Shown here piece after piece: positions 1-8,842 of a DNA stretch of 48,047 nucleotides. The translations under genes and the position numbers were made by a program. The notes below the pieces were generated by a model. The model was not told where the DNA came from. It did not search any database and saw only the letters and a list, made by a program, of their open reading frames with translations. The number at the start of each line of letters is the position of its first letter. Within the stretch, counting starts at the first letter, position 1. The stretch comes from Flavobacteriales bacterium (GTDB lineage: Bacteria > Bacteroidota > Bacteroidia > Flavobacteriales > Flavobacteriaceae): NCBI GenBank assembly GCA_011524915.1, contig WTJH01000008.1, forward strand, positions 20,172-68,218. Direction: 5' to 3'.

Positions 1-257
1 TCTATAGCCATGGGCAGCGCATAGACTTCGTCATTGATTCGGAAGTTAGGTGCAATCCCCAAAGGCATATAAAAGTTGCTCACAGTATTTTCGATAAATT
101 CATCGTGTTTGGTTTGTAGCTCCGGATTGGGATTCCAATACTGTTTGAGAATTTCCATGGCTTGCGGACGTTCAGCAAAATAAGCCTCTTGAAGCCACTG
201 CATTTTTTCCTTTTTTGATTTTTTTGAAAACCCTTGAACCATTTTGGAAAAATTCAT
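1..257 (-). CDS. mvaA: Hydroxymethylglutaryl-CoA reductase, N-terminal part (cut by window edge)
   Basis: The first 85 residues of a protein whose remainder lies left of the window. After a start at 257 (MNFSKMVQGFSKKSKK) the chain contains the class II HMG-CoA reductase N-terminal pattern: ENTVSNFYMPLGIAPNF followed by a hydrophobic strand and LPMAIE at the cut. In the family this leads into the conserved EEPSVVAAAS-type segment, which is not visible here. The enzyme reduces HMG-CoA to mevalonate (or works in reverse) in the cytosol; most Flavobacteriaceae use the mevalonate route for isoprenoids. A second in-frame ATG lies at residue 6, so the start could be 15 bases shorter. It is divergent from the peptidase gene at 370, with a 112-base shared upstream region. 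The assignment rests on family pattern recognition, because the catalytic residues are outside the window. Confidence 0.75.
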   Translation of the reverse strand, partial: MNFSKMVQGFSKKSKKEKMQWLQEAYFAERPQAMEILKQYWNPNPELQTKHDEFIENTVSNFYMPLGIAPNFRINDEVYALPMAI

Positions 258-369
258 ACCGTTTGTCTTTGTTTGTTCATACGAAGATAGCTTTTGTTCA
301 ACAATGTGTTCTTCTTTTTTATGCCCCGATTAATTCCGTATTTTAGTAGCTAAACTAAACTAACGATTC

Positions 370-2514
370 ATGAAGTTATCTCACGCTTTTGTATTGGTAT
401 GTAGTGCTTTTCTTTCCCTTTTTGCTCAAGATCGAATACAACAAAAAGATATTTGGCAATGGCGTTACAGCCCAGAACGTCTGGAATCCATCCGGTCCAT
501 GAAAGACGGGGAATACTATACCGTCCTTAAGAATGCTAAAATCATTCGATATTCCTATGCAGATGCCTCTTCTAAAGAAGTCCTCTTAGACGCTCAAAAA
601 AAACCAGAACTTCCCTCTTTTAACGGATATGTATTTTCGAAAGATGAAAATAAAATTTTGTTAGAAACGAATACTCAGCCCATTTATCGACGGTCTAAAC
701 AAGCGATTTACTGGATATATGACCGCCAAACCCAAGCGGTACAGATGCTTTTCGACGCTCCTGTTCAGGAGCCTCAATTCTCGCCCGACGGGCAAAAGGT
801 CGCTTTCATCTATCAACGGAACTTATATGTAAAAAACCTATCGGATAATAGTATTGAGCAGCTTACAACAGACGGCAGCAAACATATTATTAACGGAACC
901 ACAGATTGGGTATATGAAGAGGAGTTTGGTTTTGTTCGAGCTTTTGTTTGGGACGCCTCCAGTAGTCAATTGATGTTTATGCGTTTCGACGAAACCGCAG
1001 TACCTGAATTTTCCATGGATGTGTATGGCTCGGATTTGTATCCCTTTCCCTACACCTTTAAATACCCAAAGGCTGGTGAAACCAACGCTTTAGTTAGCCT
1101 GCACACCTATGATCTAAACCAAGCGAAACTACAGCAGGTAGATTTGGGAGAAAACTCATGGGAATATATCCCAAGAATCCAATCCACTCCAACGGATCAT
1201 GTGGTAACCTTCCAGACGATGAACCGTCATCAAAACCACTTACAACTCTGGTCGATAAATCTCAATGACAATAAGGTTGAGCTTCTTCTAGAGGAAAAAG
1301 ACGAAGCCTATGTAGATATTGCAGACGATCTAACTTTTTTGGATAATGGAAATTTTATTTGGTCCAGTGACCGCAGTGGATATAAACACTTATACCTCTA
1401 CAATGCTCAGGGGAAACTTCTCAATCCAATCACCCAGGGCAATTGGGAGGTTACAGAATTTTATGGTGTAAATGCTCAACAGAAGGAATTGTATTATCAG
1501 TCGACCGAAAAAACAACCATCGGCCGTGGGGTATATGCAACTCGACTAAACGGTCGAGGCAAAAGAGCTTTAACTCAAGAGTCGGGTTCTAATGGTGCCT
1601 TTTTTAGTCGTGGAGGGCAATATTTTATCCATACCTATTCCGACGAACAGACCCCGCCCATGTATACGCTTCGCCAGACGTCTAATGGGAAAGTCATCCG
1701 AGAATTATTAAATAATAATGCGCTAGCAGAAACTTTAGCGGCTTTTGATTTACCCCAAAAAGAATTTTCAACCATTCAAGTCAACGGGAATTCATTAAAC
1801 ATGTATATGATAAAACCCCGCGATTTTGATCCCAAAAAACAATATCCTGTATTGATGTTCCAATATTCTGGACCCGGCTCTCAGCAAGTGGCCAATCGGT
1901 GGGGATCCAATCGGGACCTGTGGCATAAGTCCCTTACCGAACAAGGCTATATTATTGCCTGTGTCGACGGTCGAGGAACAGGCTTTAAAGGGGCCGATTT
2001 TAAAAAGGTCACCTATTTAAACTTGGTAAAATTCGAGGCAGAAGATCAGATAGCTGCTGCCCAACAATTGGGGAATCTCAGTTATATAGATGCCAAACGC
2101 ATTGGGATCTGGGGTTGGAGTTTTGGAGGACATATGTCTTTGCAGTGTTTGTTGACAGGAGCCGATACTTTTGCGGCTGCCATTTCTGTGGCGCCGGTTA
2201 CCAATTGGCGTTTTTATGACACTATTTACACGGAAAGATTTTTACGTACACCGGCCGAAAATGCTTCCGGATATGACGACAATTCTCCCATAAATTATGC
2301 CGATCAGTTGACTGGAAAACTTCTATTGATCCACGGATCTGGAGATGATAATGTTCATGTCCAAAATTCTATGCGTATGGCAGAAGCCTTAATTCAGGCC
2401 GACAAAGATTTTGAATTTATGATTTACCCAGATAAGAATCATGGTATATATGGCGGTAATACACGAATTCACCTGTATCGAAAAATGACCAATTTTATCA
2501 TCAATAATTTATAG
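370..2514 (+). CDS. Dipeptidyl peptidase IV-like S9B family serine peptidase
   Basis: Exported prolyl dipeptidase of 714 residues, a normal length for bacterial DPP IV. Residues 1-19 form a signal peptide ending SLFAQ. The first ~450 residues are the beta-propeller (DPPIV_N) and contain the DWVYEEEFG motif (179-187), whose glutamates bind the substrate amino terminus in DPP IV. The C-terminal alpha/beta hydrolase domain shows the nucleophile in GWSFGG (Ser584), the acid in HGSGDDNVH (Asp659) and the base in DKNHG (His691), so the catalytic triad is complete. It should release X-Pro or X-Ala dipeptides from peptides in the periplasm. Four bases separate it from a POT peptide:proton symporter, which suggests that dipeptides are produced and imported by one transcription unit. 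Confidence 0.95.
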   Translation: MKLSHAFVLVCSAFLSLFAQDRIQQKDIWQWRYSPERLESIRSMKDGEYYTVLKNAKIIRYSYADASSKEVLLDAQKKPELPSFNGYVFSKDENKILLETNTQPIYRRSKQAIYWIYDRQTQAVQMLFDAPVQEPQFSPDGQKVAFIYQRNLYVKNLSDNSIEQLTTDGSKHIINGTTDWVYEEEFGFVRAFVWDASSSQLMFMRFDETAVPEFSMDVYGSDLYPFPYTFKYPKAGETNALVSLHTYDLNQAKLQQVDLGENSWEYIPRIQSTPTDHVVTFQTMNRHQNHLQLWSINLNDNKVELLLEEKDEAYVDIADDLTFLDNGNFIWSSDRSGYKHLYLYNAQGKLLNPITQGNWEVTEFYGVNAQQKELYYQSTEKTTIGRGVYATRLNGRGKRALTQESGSNGAFFSRGGQYFIHTYSDEQTPPMYTLRQTSNGKVIRELLNNNALAETLAAFDLPQKEFSTIQVNGNSLNMYMIKPRDFDPKKQYPVLMFQYSGPGSQQVANRWGSNRDLWHKSLTEQGYIIACVDGRGTGFKGADFKKVTYLNLVKFEAEDQIAAAQQLGNLSYIDAKRIGIWGWSFGGHMSLQCLLTGADTFAAAISVAPVTNWRFYDTIYTERFLRTPAENASGYDDNSPINYADQLTGKLLLIHGSGDDNVHVQNSMRMAEALIQADKDFEFMIYPDKNHGIYGGNTRIHLYRKMTNFIINNL

Positions 2515-2518
2515 AACT

Positions 2519-4033
2519 ATGGAAGAATCTTTAGATAGGAGTTTTTTAGGACACCCTAAGGGACTCGCTTATTTGTTCTTTGCTGAACTGTGGGAACGCT
2601 TTAGTTTTTATGGGATGCGTGCCTTGTTAACCCTCTATATGGTTAACAAAATTTTTGAAGCCCTAGTTATACGAGATATAGCAGCCGCAGCCGTATATGC
2701 TTCTTACGGTTCTTTGGTATATGCCTCGACCGTGGTGGGAGGAAAGATTTCGGATGTGTATTTAGGATTCCGTAAATCCATCCTTCTTGGAGGAGTTCTG
2801 ATGGCTTTGGGGCATTTTGTCTTGGCCATAGAAAACAACATAGCATTCTTTCTTGCTTTGGGACTCATTGTGGTAGGGAATGGTTTTTTTAAACCCAACA
2901 TTTCCACTTTCGTCGGCTCTCTCTATCCAGAGGGCGACCGAAGAAAAGACGCAGGCTTTGTGATCTTTTATATGGGGATAAATATTGGTGGTTTTGCGGC
3001 ACCTTTATTGTGTGGATGGTTGGCCGCATCTTATGGCTGGCATTACGGTTTTGGACTGGCAGGATTTGGAATGTTAACGGGCTTAGCATTTTTCTGGAGT
3101 GGTATTCAAAAAGGTGTTTTTGGAGAACAAGGCCTAGCCCCCCAACCTGAACTTTTGGATCAAAAAGTAATGGGAATTTCCAGAGGAACATTGATCCAAA
3201 TTTTAGCCTTTCTATCGGCTCCGCTGATCGCATTTATGTTGTCCTCTTATCAGGGAATTGGAGGTTCACTTTTTGGAGATCAGAATCTGGTATCCGTACT
3301 CTTTAATGTCATTGGAGTAGTGATTCTAGCCTATTTGGTTTATATCATGACTCAAGTCTCGGCAGAGGAACGAAACAAACTCATTGTCGCTCTTGTAATC
3401 ACGGTATTTATGTCTCTTTTTTGGGGTTTTCACGAACTTTCGGGAAGTGTCATTACCTTGTTTGCAGCCCGGAACGTGAACCTCGAATTTATTGATGCAG
3501 CCCAGACGAATTCTTTAAACTCTATGTTTATTATTCTGCTCTCAATTCCTATTTCAATGATGTTTACCTATCTGCGGAAAATTGGAAAAGACCCTAGAAC
3601 CCCCTATAAATTTGGGTTGGGACTCATCATGGCTGGAATAAGTTTTTATGTTTTGTCTATTAGTGGGAATGTTGCTGATGCCAACGGAATGGTGCCTATG
3701 TCCTATTTACTGATTATGTATTTTTTAATTTCAGTAGGCGAGTTATTTATGTCTCCTGTAGGGCTTTCTAAGATCACAGATTTGTCTCCGAAACGAATTG
3801 TTGGATTTATGATGGGGATCTGGTTTTTGTCTTCTGCTTATGCCTTCCAGTTGGTTGGTTTTATAGGAAAGCAACTGGCGGTCGAGAGTGATAGTAGTGA
3901 AATAAGCGGTTTTGAATCTTTAAGTACCTATATCAATGGTTTTGAACTCATTGCTCAATATGCCTTGGGGGTTGGAGTTTTTGCCCTCTTACTGGGCGTT
4001 TATCTCAAGCGATTGATGGGTAATGTACACTAA
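2519..4033 (+). CDS. POT/PTR family peptide:H+ symporter
   Basis: Inner-membrane proton-driven di/tripeptide importer of 504 residues with about 12-14 hydrophobic helices. The proton-coupling ExxER-type motif appears as ELWERFSFYGMRALLTLYM near residues 23-42. The PTR2 family signature appears as GNGFFKPNIST around residue 120. The length matches DtpT-type carriers. It lies four bases after the DPP IV gene and 18 bases before a secreted thioredoxin-like gene, all on the same strand. The pairing with a dipeptide-releasing exopeptidase supports dipeptides as substrate; this is inferred from family and context, not seen directly. Confidence 0.93.
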   Translation: MEESLDRSFLGHPKGLAYLFFAELWERFSFYGMRALLTLYMVNKIFEALVIRDIAAAAVYASYGSLVYASTVVGGKISDVYLGFRKSILLGGVLMALGHFVLAIENNIAFFLALGLIVVGNGFFKPNISTFVGSLYPEGDRRKDAGFVIFYMGINIGGFAAPLLCGWLAASYGWHYGFGLAGFGMLTGLAFFWSGIQKGVFGEQGLAPQPELLDQKVMGISRGTLIQILAFLSAPLIAFMLSSYQGIGGSLFGDQNLVSVLFNVIGVVILAYLVYIMTQVSAEERNKLIVALVITVFMSLFWGFHELSGSVITLFAARNVNLEFIDAAQTNSLNSMFIILLSIPISMMFTYLRKIGKDPRTPYKFGLGLIMAGISFYVLSISGNVADANGMVPMSYLLIMYFLISVGELFMSPVGLSKITDLSPKRIVGFMMGIWFLSSAYAFQLVGFIGKQLAVESDSSEISGFESLSTYINGFELIAQYALGVGVFALLLGVYLKRLMGNVH

Positions 4034-4051
4034 TTTAAAATTGAATATCAA

Positions 4052-4597
4052 ATGAAAAAATACAGTTGGATACTGTTGTTTTGGTTACCTGTTTTTATGC
4101 ATGGTCAAGCGCAAATAGAATGGTTGACCTTGTCTGAGGCCCTTGTCAAACAAAAAGAGGAGCCTAGAAAAATTATTCTGGATGTCTACACCAAATGGTG
4201 TGGTCCCTGCAAATTGATGGACAAAAAAACCTTTGGAAATCCAGACGTTGCAGCTTACGTAAACAAGCACTACTATGCTGTAAAATTTAATGCGGAGGGC
4301 AACGAAACCGTTAATTTTTATGGGAATACTTTTGAGAATCCAAACTATGATGCTTCTCGAAAAGGGCGAAACTCGACGCACCAGTTTACCCAATTTCTCG
4401 GGGTTCGGGGCTATCCTACGACCATATTTATCAGCGAAACAGGAGATCTGATCACACCGGTTGTGGGCTATTTAAAACCGCAACAATTAGAGCTGTATCT
4501 CAAAATGATCAAGACCGGAGATTATCAGGTCTTTTCCAGTCCAGATGATTTTCAGCGCTATCAGGAAAACTTTGTCCCCAAGTTTAGAGGGGAATAA
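4052..4597 (+). CDS. Secreted thioredoxin-fold protein
   Basis: 181-residue exported protein. Residues 1-21 (MKKYSWILLFWLPVFMHGQAQ) look like a signal peptide without a lipobox cysteine. A thioredoxin fold follows with the active-site motif KWCGPCK (Cys50, Cys53) and the stretch MDKKTFGNPDVAAYVN typical of the DsbD C-terminal / thioredoxin_7 group. The cis-proline segment is RGYPTTIF near residue 127. It probably acts as a periplasmic thiol:disulfide reductase or isomerase; the partner is unknown. It ends the peptide-use group, and its last 14 bases overlap the 3' end of comEC on the opposite strand, so no terminator fits between them. Confidence 0.85.
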   Translation: MKKYSWILLFWLPVFMHGQAQIEWLTLSEALVKQKEEPRKIILDVYTKWCGPCKLMDKKTFGNPDVAAYVNKHYYAVKFNAEGNETVNFYGNTFENPNYDASRKGRNSTHQFTQFLGVRGYPTTIFISETGDLITPVVGYLKPQQLELYLKMIKTGDYQVFSSPDDFQRYQENFVPKFRGE

Positions 4598-6530
4598 TTC
4601 GATAGCCAGTTTTTCGCATATCAATTACAGCAATGGATCGTTCGTCACAGGTCTTTTTCCAATGACGTGTAAGCCATAAAGGATTGGTTTTATCGATCCA
4701 AACGGTATTCGGACAAATGCTATCGAGTAGTTGTTCAAAATCTATCCTAGGGCCATTACTCATCCATAGGATGTCTATTCCGGAATCGGTCTGTTTGGGA
4801 ATTGAAAGATCGATTTGGTGATGTACCTTATTCGGGAACTGTTTGGGCAATTGATCCGATGTTTGGAAATGGCGAATCCCAAATCGTAACCCCAAATTCT
4901 GTTTTTCATAAGGGCTTAAATCCCCTTTTTGAGCGGTGTAGACCCATAAACTGTCTTGGTGCTGAAACCCTAGATAACTTTTTTGGGGAGTACCCATCCA
5001 TACTATTTTAGGGGGTGGTTTATATAGTAGATTCCCCAGGTAGAGACCGAAGATTCCAGTCAATAGAATCCCTATACTGTTCCACTTTTTTTGGTTTTTC
5101 AGTGCCCAGCCACTACACAAAAGAATCATATATACCCATATAACAGCAGTAGGAGTAAGTCTTAAATGTTCGAAGATCCACCCCTTTTGGGCAGCTAGTA
5201 CACTCACCCATCGAATGAAAAGTTCTGTCAATTGATTAAAGCCAAGCACTATTGCTGCAGGGATGTTTCCAAAGACGGCCCATATCCCTATGGCAAATAC
5301 ACTTGCCAGGTATATACCAAACAAAGGAAATACACTAAGATTTGCGAGCAGGAATATTCCAGCAAACTGATGGAAATAGTAAATACTGATAGGAGCAACA
5401 GCGATTTGAGCAGCTAAACAAACCCAGATCCAGCCCCATATTTTTTGTACAAATAGAGATCTTTTCTTTCCAATTTTTGTGGCTATAGGAGCCATCCATA
5501 GAATCCCTCCAACGGCTAAAAAACTCATTTGAAATCCTGTACTGACGATATAAGCCGGGTGGATACCTACCAAAATAAAGGCGCTACAAGCAAGAATTGC
5601 TAAGGATGAAGTTTTTCGATGCAGGAATTTATTGAGTTGCCACACACTCAACATCAAAACAGCACGTAGGGTAGCGGCTGCTCCACCCGAAAGCCAACAA
5701 AAACCCCATAAACAAAATAGGATGATACCGATTTGAATACTATTTCCAAAAGCAACTCTCTTGATGGGAGAAGTGATCCATTGCAAGATCAAAAACAATA
5801 GTCCCATATGAAGCCCCGAAAGCGCCAACAAATGAATCAGGCCTGTATTGGCGAATTGTTCTCTGAGATCGGCATCTAAATAGTTGCGACCTCCGAGTGA
5901 AAGGGCTAAAATCAGTGCTTTGGCATTCGAGGAAAACTTAAAAAAATCTAATTTTTGGTAGAGGAATTCCTTCGTCTTTCCCGCTGAAAATTCGTCCATT
6001 TCGACTCCCAATCGGAGGTGATATTCCCCTGGGGAGAGGTATAGCTGATGATGGATATGCTTCCGATTCAAATAAGTGGTATAATCAAAAGTTGAAGGCA
6101 TGGAGGCCGGTTCCAGCTTCCAAGGTTTTTTAGCGGTACAGATCAGACCTTTTACGGGAGGTTTAAGTTTTCCTTTTTTGATATGGATCAATAACCGAAC
6201 AGTAGGTCCGTTAGCTGGAGTTATTGTGCCGTAAAATCTCCACCAATTTTCTAATGATTTTAAAGGTTCCTCCAGAATTATGGAGTAGCCAGCTTGCTCA
6301 GCTAAGGAATGTTGAAATCTTGCGGTATACCCATTCCAAAAGCCTAACTGAAAAAAAATAAGACTCCATAAAAGATGTATTCGAAACGCCTTAAGAATTA
6401 AAAGTAGTAGTAGACACACTACAGACAGCGTCCCTAAAATTTGAAAAGCGGAAGCGTTAGCCGTAAAAGCTAAAAATGATCCGCCCAGTAAAGCGGTACA
6501 AATCCAATATAGAAGTGCACTTCGGGGCAT
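4584..6530 (-). CDS. comEC: ComEC/Rec2 family DNA-uptake channel
   Basis: Polytopic inner-membrane protein of 648 residues. It has an N-terminal DUF4131-type region with hydrophobic helices (about 10-70) and an OB-like soluble section (about 95-175). The ComEC membrane core follows, with the signature HLLALSGLHMG at about 233-243 preceded by LSLGGRNYLDADLREQFANT. In the family it forms the channel carrying single-stranded DNA into the cytoplasm during transformation. The C-terminal ~120 residues do not show the HxHxDH metallo-beta-lactamase motif of longer ComEC proteins, which agrees with the short form usual in Bacteroidota. It is last in a surE-lpxB-comEC series, 21 bases after lpxB, and converges with the thioredoxin-like gene by a 14-base overlap. 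No pilus or other competence genes lie nearby. Confidence 0.9.
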   Translation of the reverse strand: MPRSALLYWICTALLGGSFLAFTANASAFQILGTLSVVCLLLLLILKAFRIHLLWSLIFFQLGFWNGYTARFQHSLAEQAGYSIILEEPLKSLENWWRFYGTITPANGPTVRLLIHIKKGKLKPPVKGLICTAKKPWKLEPASMPSTFDYTTYLNRKHIHHQLYLSPGEYHLRLGVEMDEFSAGKTKEFLYQKLDFFKFSSNAKALILALSLGGRNYLDADLREQFANTGLIHLLALSGLHMGLLFLILQWITSPIKRVAFGNSIQIGIILFCLWGFCWLSGGAAATLRAVLMLSVWQLNKFLHRKTSSLAILACSAFILVGIHPAYIVSTGFQMSFLAVGGILWMAPIATKIGKKRSLFVQKIWGWIWVCLAAQIAVAPISIYYFHQFAGIFLLANLSVFPLFGIYLASVFAIGIWAVFGNIPAAIVLGFNQLTELFIRWVSVLAAQKGWIFEHLRLTPTAVIWVYMILLCSGWALKNQKKWNSIGILLTGIFGLYLGNLLYKPPPKIVWMGTPQKSYLGFQHQDSLWVYTAQKGDLSPYEKQNLGLRFGIRHFQTSDQLPKQFPNKVHHQIDLSIPKQTDSGIDILWMSNGPRIDFEQLLDSICPNTVWIDKTNPLWLTRHWKKTCDERSIAVIDMRKTGYRIIPL

Positions 6531-6551
6531 AGCCGAAATGTAAGGGAATTT

Positions 6552-7643
6552 CTAGGCCCCTTCAACAATGAATTGAGCAGTTTTTTGACTGGCAGTTCCT
6601 GATCCTAAAAGGCTACGGATTTCGGCATAAGCCAAAAGGATGTCTTTTCGGTTTTCTTCATCTAGCAATTCCCGAATTGCTGCCAAGATACCCTCCAAGC
6701 TACAGTCTCCTTGAATCAATTCTTGTACCACTTCCCGATCGGCAATCAGATTCACTAGGGAAATATAAGGGAGGTCCACCAGTTTTTTGGCAATCGAATA
6801 AGACAGATGGCTGCTGCGATAGCACACCAACTGAGGAACATTCAGTAGGGCTGTTTCTAAGGTTGCAGTTCCGCTGGTAACTACGGCAATATGGGCTTGC
6901 TGCAGCAGCGCATAGGTTTGGTCGTGTACCCACTGAATGGATGTATGAGATAAAAACTTCTTATAATATTCAGGGCTTAAACTAGGAGCGGCAGCCACCA
7001 CAAATTGAAGTTCAGGAAAGTGCTTGGCAACCTCCAAAAATAGGGGAAGCATCCGTTCAATCTCTTGCTGTCGACTTCCAGGTAAAAGGGCCACAATGGG
7101 CTTTTCAACAGCTATATCTAAGTGTTGTTGGGGAGGGGGACTCAGGTGGTCCAGTAGCGGATGCCCTACATAGTGAACTTTGTATTGATGTTTGTCTCTG
7201 TAGTAACTTTCTTCAAAAGGGAGAATAACATATAAGGCATCTAAATCCCGCTTGATTTTTTTGATCCGATTCTCTTTCCAAGCCCAAATCTGTGGACTGA
7301 TATAATAATGATTTTCAAATCCTTTGATTTTTGCCCAGGCGGCAATTCTCATATTGAATCCAGGGTAGTCGATGTATATGATCCGATCGGGTTGAAAGCT
7401 TTCAATATCAGATTTACAAAAAGCAATATTCCGAAAAATGGTCCGGATATTGATGAATACTTCCCAAAACCCCATAAAGGCAAGCTCCCTGTAGTGTTTC
7501 ACGATTGTTCCGCCTGCGGCTGCCATGAGATCTCCTCCCCAGCAACGAAATTCGGCCTGAGGGTCAAGCTTTTGTATGGCTTTGATTAAATGTGAACCGT
7601 GGATATCTCCCGAGGCCTCCCCTGCAATAAGATAATACTTCAT
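6552..7643 (-). CDS. lpxB: Lipid-A-disaccharide synthase
   Basis: Glycosyltransferase family 19 enzyme that joins UDP-2,3-diacylglucosamine and lipid X to form lipid A disaccharide at the inner face of the cytoplasmic membrane. The start at 7643 was chosen because MKYYLIAGEASGDIHG is the conserved LpxB beginning; an extension to 7679 would run into the preceding gene. The protein is then 363 residues, normal for the family. Visible motifs are GEASGD (residues 7-12), PQIWAWKENR, LPGSRQQEI and TSGTATLETALL (the donor-binding side). It lies 10 bases after the small membrane protein gene and 21 bases before comEC, probably in one operon that begins with surE. Confidence 0.96.
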   Translation of the reverse strand: MKYYLIAGEASGDIHGSHLIKAIQKLDPQAEFRCWGGDLMAAAGGTIVKHYRELAFMGFWEVFINIRTIFRNIAFCKSDIESFQPDRIIYIDYPGFNMRIAAWAKIKGFENHYYISPQIWAWKENRIKKIKRDLDALYVILPFEESYYRDKHQYKVHYVGHPLLDHLSPPPQQHLDIAVEKPIVALLPGSRQQEIERMLPLFLEVAKHFPELQFVVAAAPSLSPEYYKKFLSHTSIQWVHDQTYALLQQAHIAVVTSGTATLETALLNVPQLVCYRSSHLSYSIAKKLVDLPYISLVNLIADREVVQELIQGDCSLEGILAAIRELLDEENRKDILLAYAEIRSLLGSGTASQKTAQFIVEGA

Positions 7644-7653
7644 CCCTGTATGA

Positions 7654-7944
7654 TTAAATCCCTTTGAGAAGTGCCACAATCAAAACCAAAACCAAAGAAA
7701 AAACAACAACTCCGGTTGCAAAGGGGTATTTTTCTTTTCGAATAGCCACAAAGAATAATACAAGATTTACCAGGGCTCCTAAACTGATTACTCCTCCCAA
7801 TTGATTTTTAAGATATAAAAACTGCAAGCTCTCCATTAATTCTCCTTTGGAAAACAGCAGGGTAATACTAACTATTCCAAAAGCAGTTCCAAACAATGAA
7901 CTGAGCAGGCCGTAGACAAAGAGTTTATTTTTCAAAGCTTCCAA
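7654..7944 (-). CDS. Small inner-membrane protein of unknown function
   Basis: 96-residue protein made almost wholly of three hydrophobic stretches (about 10-30, 50-68 and 75-95) with short charged links such as RKEKYPF. I do not recognise a named family. It starts inside the end of surE (13-base overlap) and ends 10 bases before the lpxB start, so translation is likely coupled to surE. Its place between surE and lpxB suggests an envelope role, but there is no sequence evidence for a specific function. The frame is supported by its close fit between two certain genes and by membrane-like composition. Confidence 0.75.
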   Translation of the reverse strand: MEALKNKLFVYGLLSSLFGTAFGIVSITLLFSKGELMESLQFLYLKNQLGGVISLGALVNLVLFFVAIRKEKYPFATGVVVFSLVLVLIVALLKGI

Positions 7945-8705
7945 GTATTAAGTTGAGCCATAGCATGATGTGCGGTGAGGTCAAATTGGACTGGAACAAT
8001 AGACGCATAATTTTGGGAAAGTGCCCATTCGTCCGTGTCTTCACCCCCGTCTTCATTGATGAATTTTCCAGTCAGCCAATAGTAGTCTTTTCCTAAGGGA
8101 CTGGTGCGTTTGTCAAATTCTTCTACCCAATAAGCTTTAGCTTGTCTGCAAATTTTAATTCCTCGAATATCTGAGGAATTTTCACACTTGGGAAAATTTA
8201 CATTGAGTACAACATCTTTGGGCATTCCCTGTTCCAAAGCCTGAAGGGTAATATTTTTGATATAGGTCTCTAAGGGTTTAAAATCCGCTTCCCAACGGAA
8301 ATCCAACAGGGAAAAACCGATGGCGGGTATTCCTTCAATTCCGGCTTCTATAGCAGCGCTCATGGTGCCCGAATAAATTACATTTATGGAGGAATTGGAA
8401 CCGTGATTGATGCCGGAAACACAAATATCAGGCTTGCGATCCATGAGTTCATTAATGGCCATTTTTACACAATCGGCAGGTGTTCCAGAACAACTGTATT
8501 CGATCTGAGGACCTTCGTCAATCGTAACTCGGTCGCAGTGTAAAGTGTCGTTTATTGTAATCGCATGTCCCATTCCAGATTGAGGGGAATCGGGGGCTAC
8601 TACAACAACGTCTCCAATTTCGTTCATCACACGAATCAAAGTTCGCACGCCCGGGGCGGTAATACCATCGTCGTTGGTTACTAAAATTAAAGGTCTTTGA
8701 GCCAT
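7932..8705 (-). CDS. surE: 5'/3'-nucleotidase SurE
   Basis: Metal-dependent phosphatase acting on nucleoside monophosphates, in the cytosol. The start at 8705 (MAQRPLILVTNDDG) gives 257 residues, the family norm. An ATG at 8714 is an equally possible start, and the frame stays open to 8792, but that extension is not SurE-like. The metal-site motif is VTNDDGITAPG near residues 8-18, followed by APDSPQSGMGHAIT and SGINHGSNSSINVIYSGTMS, which carry the remaining ligand and phosphate-binding residues. It is the first gene of the surE / membrane protein / lpxB / comEC series and divergent from the tail-specific protease gene. The region between the two starts (8706-8842) should hold both promoters; I saw no convincing consensus there. 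Confidence 0.95.
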   Translation of the reverse strand: MAQRPLILVTNDDGITAPGVRTLIRVMNEIGDVVVVAPDSPQSGMGHAITINDTLHCDRVTIDEGPQIEYSCSGTPADCVKMAINELMDRKPDICVSGINHGSNSSINVIYSGTMSAAIEAGIEGIPAIGFSLLDFRWEADFKPLETYIKNITLQALEQGMPKDVVLNVNFPKCENSSDIRGIKICRQAKAYWVEEFDKRTSPLGKDYYWLTGKFINEDGGEDTDEWALSQNYASIVPVQFDLTAHHAMAQLNTWKL

Positions 8706-8842
8706 AGGTGTCATATTCAACCCAAAAGTAAGCAATTCCCCTTGGAGTGATTTAAATTTCGTTTTAACAAAAAGTTTTGAACTTGTATACAAGCAAATCC
8801 CCCTGTTTTTGGCTATTTTAGTAGTTCTTAACCATCCTACGT

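Noticed and set aside
8706-8792. Upstream extension of surE to 8792
   Set aside because: SurE proteins begin just before the VTNDDG motif; the extra 29 residues are not family-like and would fill most of the divergent promoter region.
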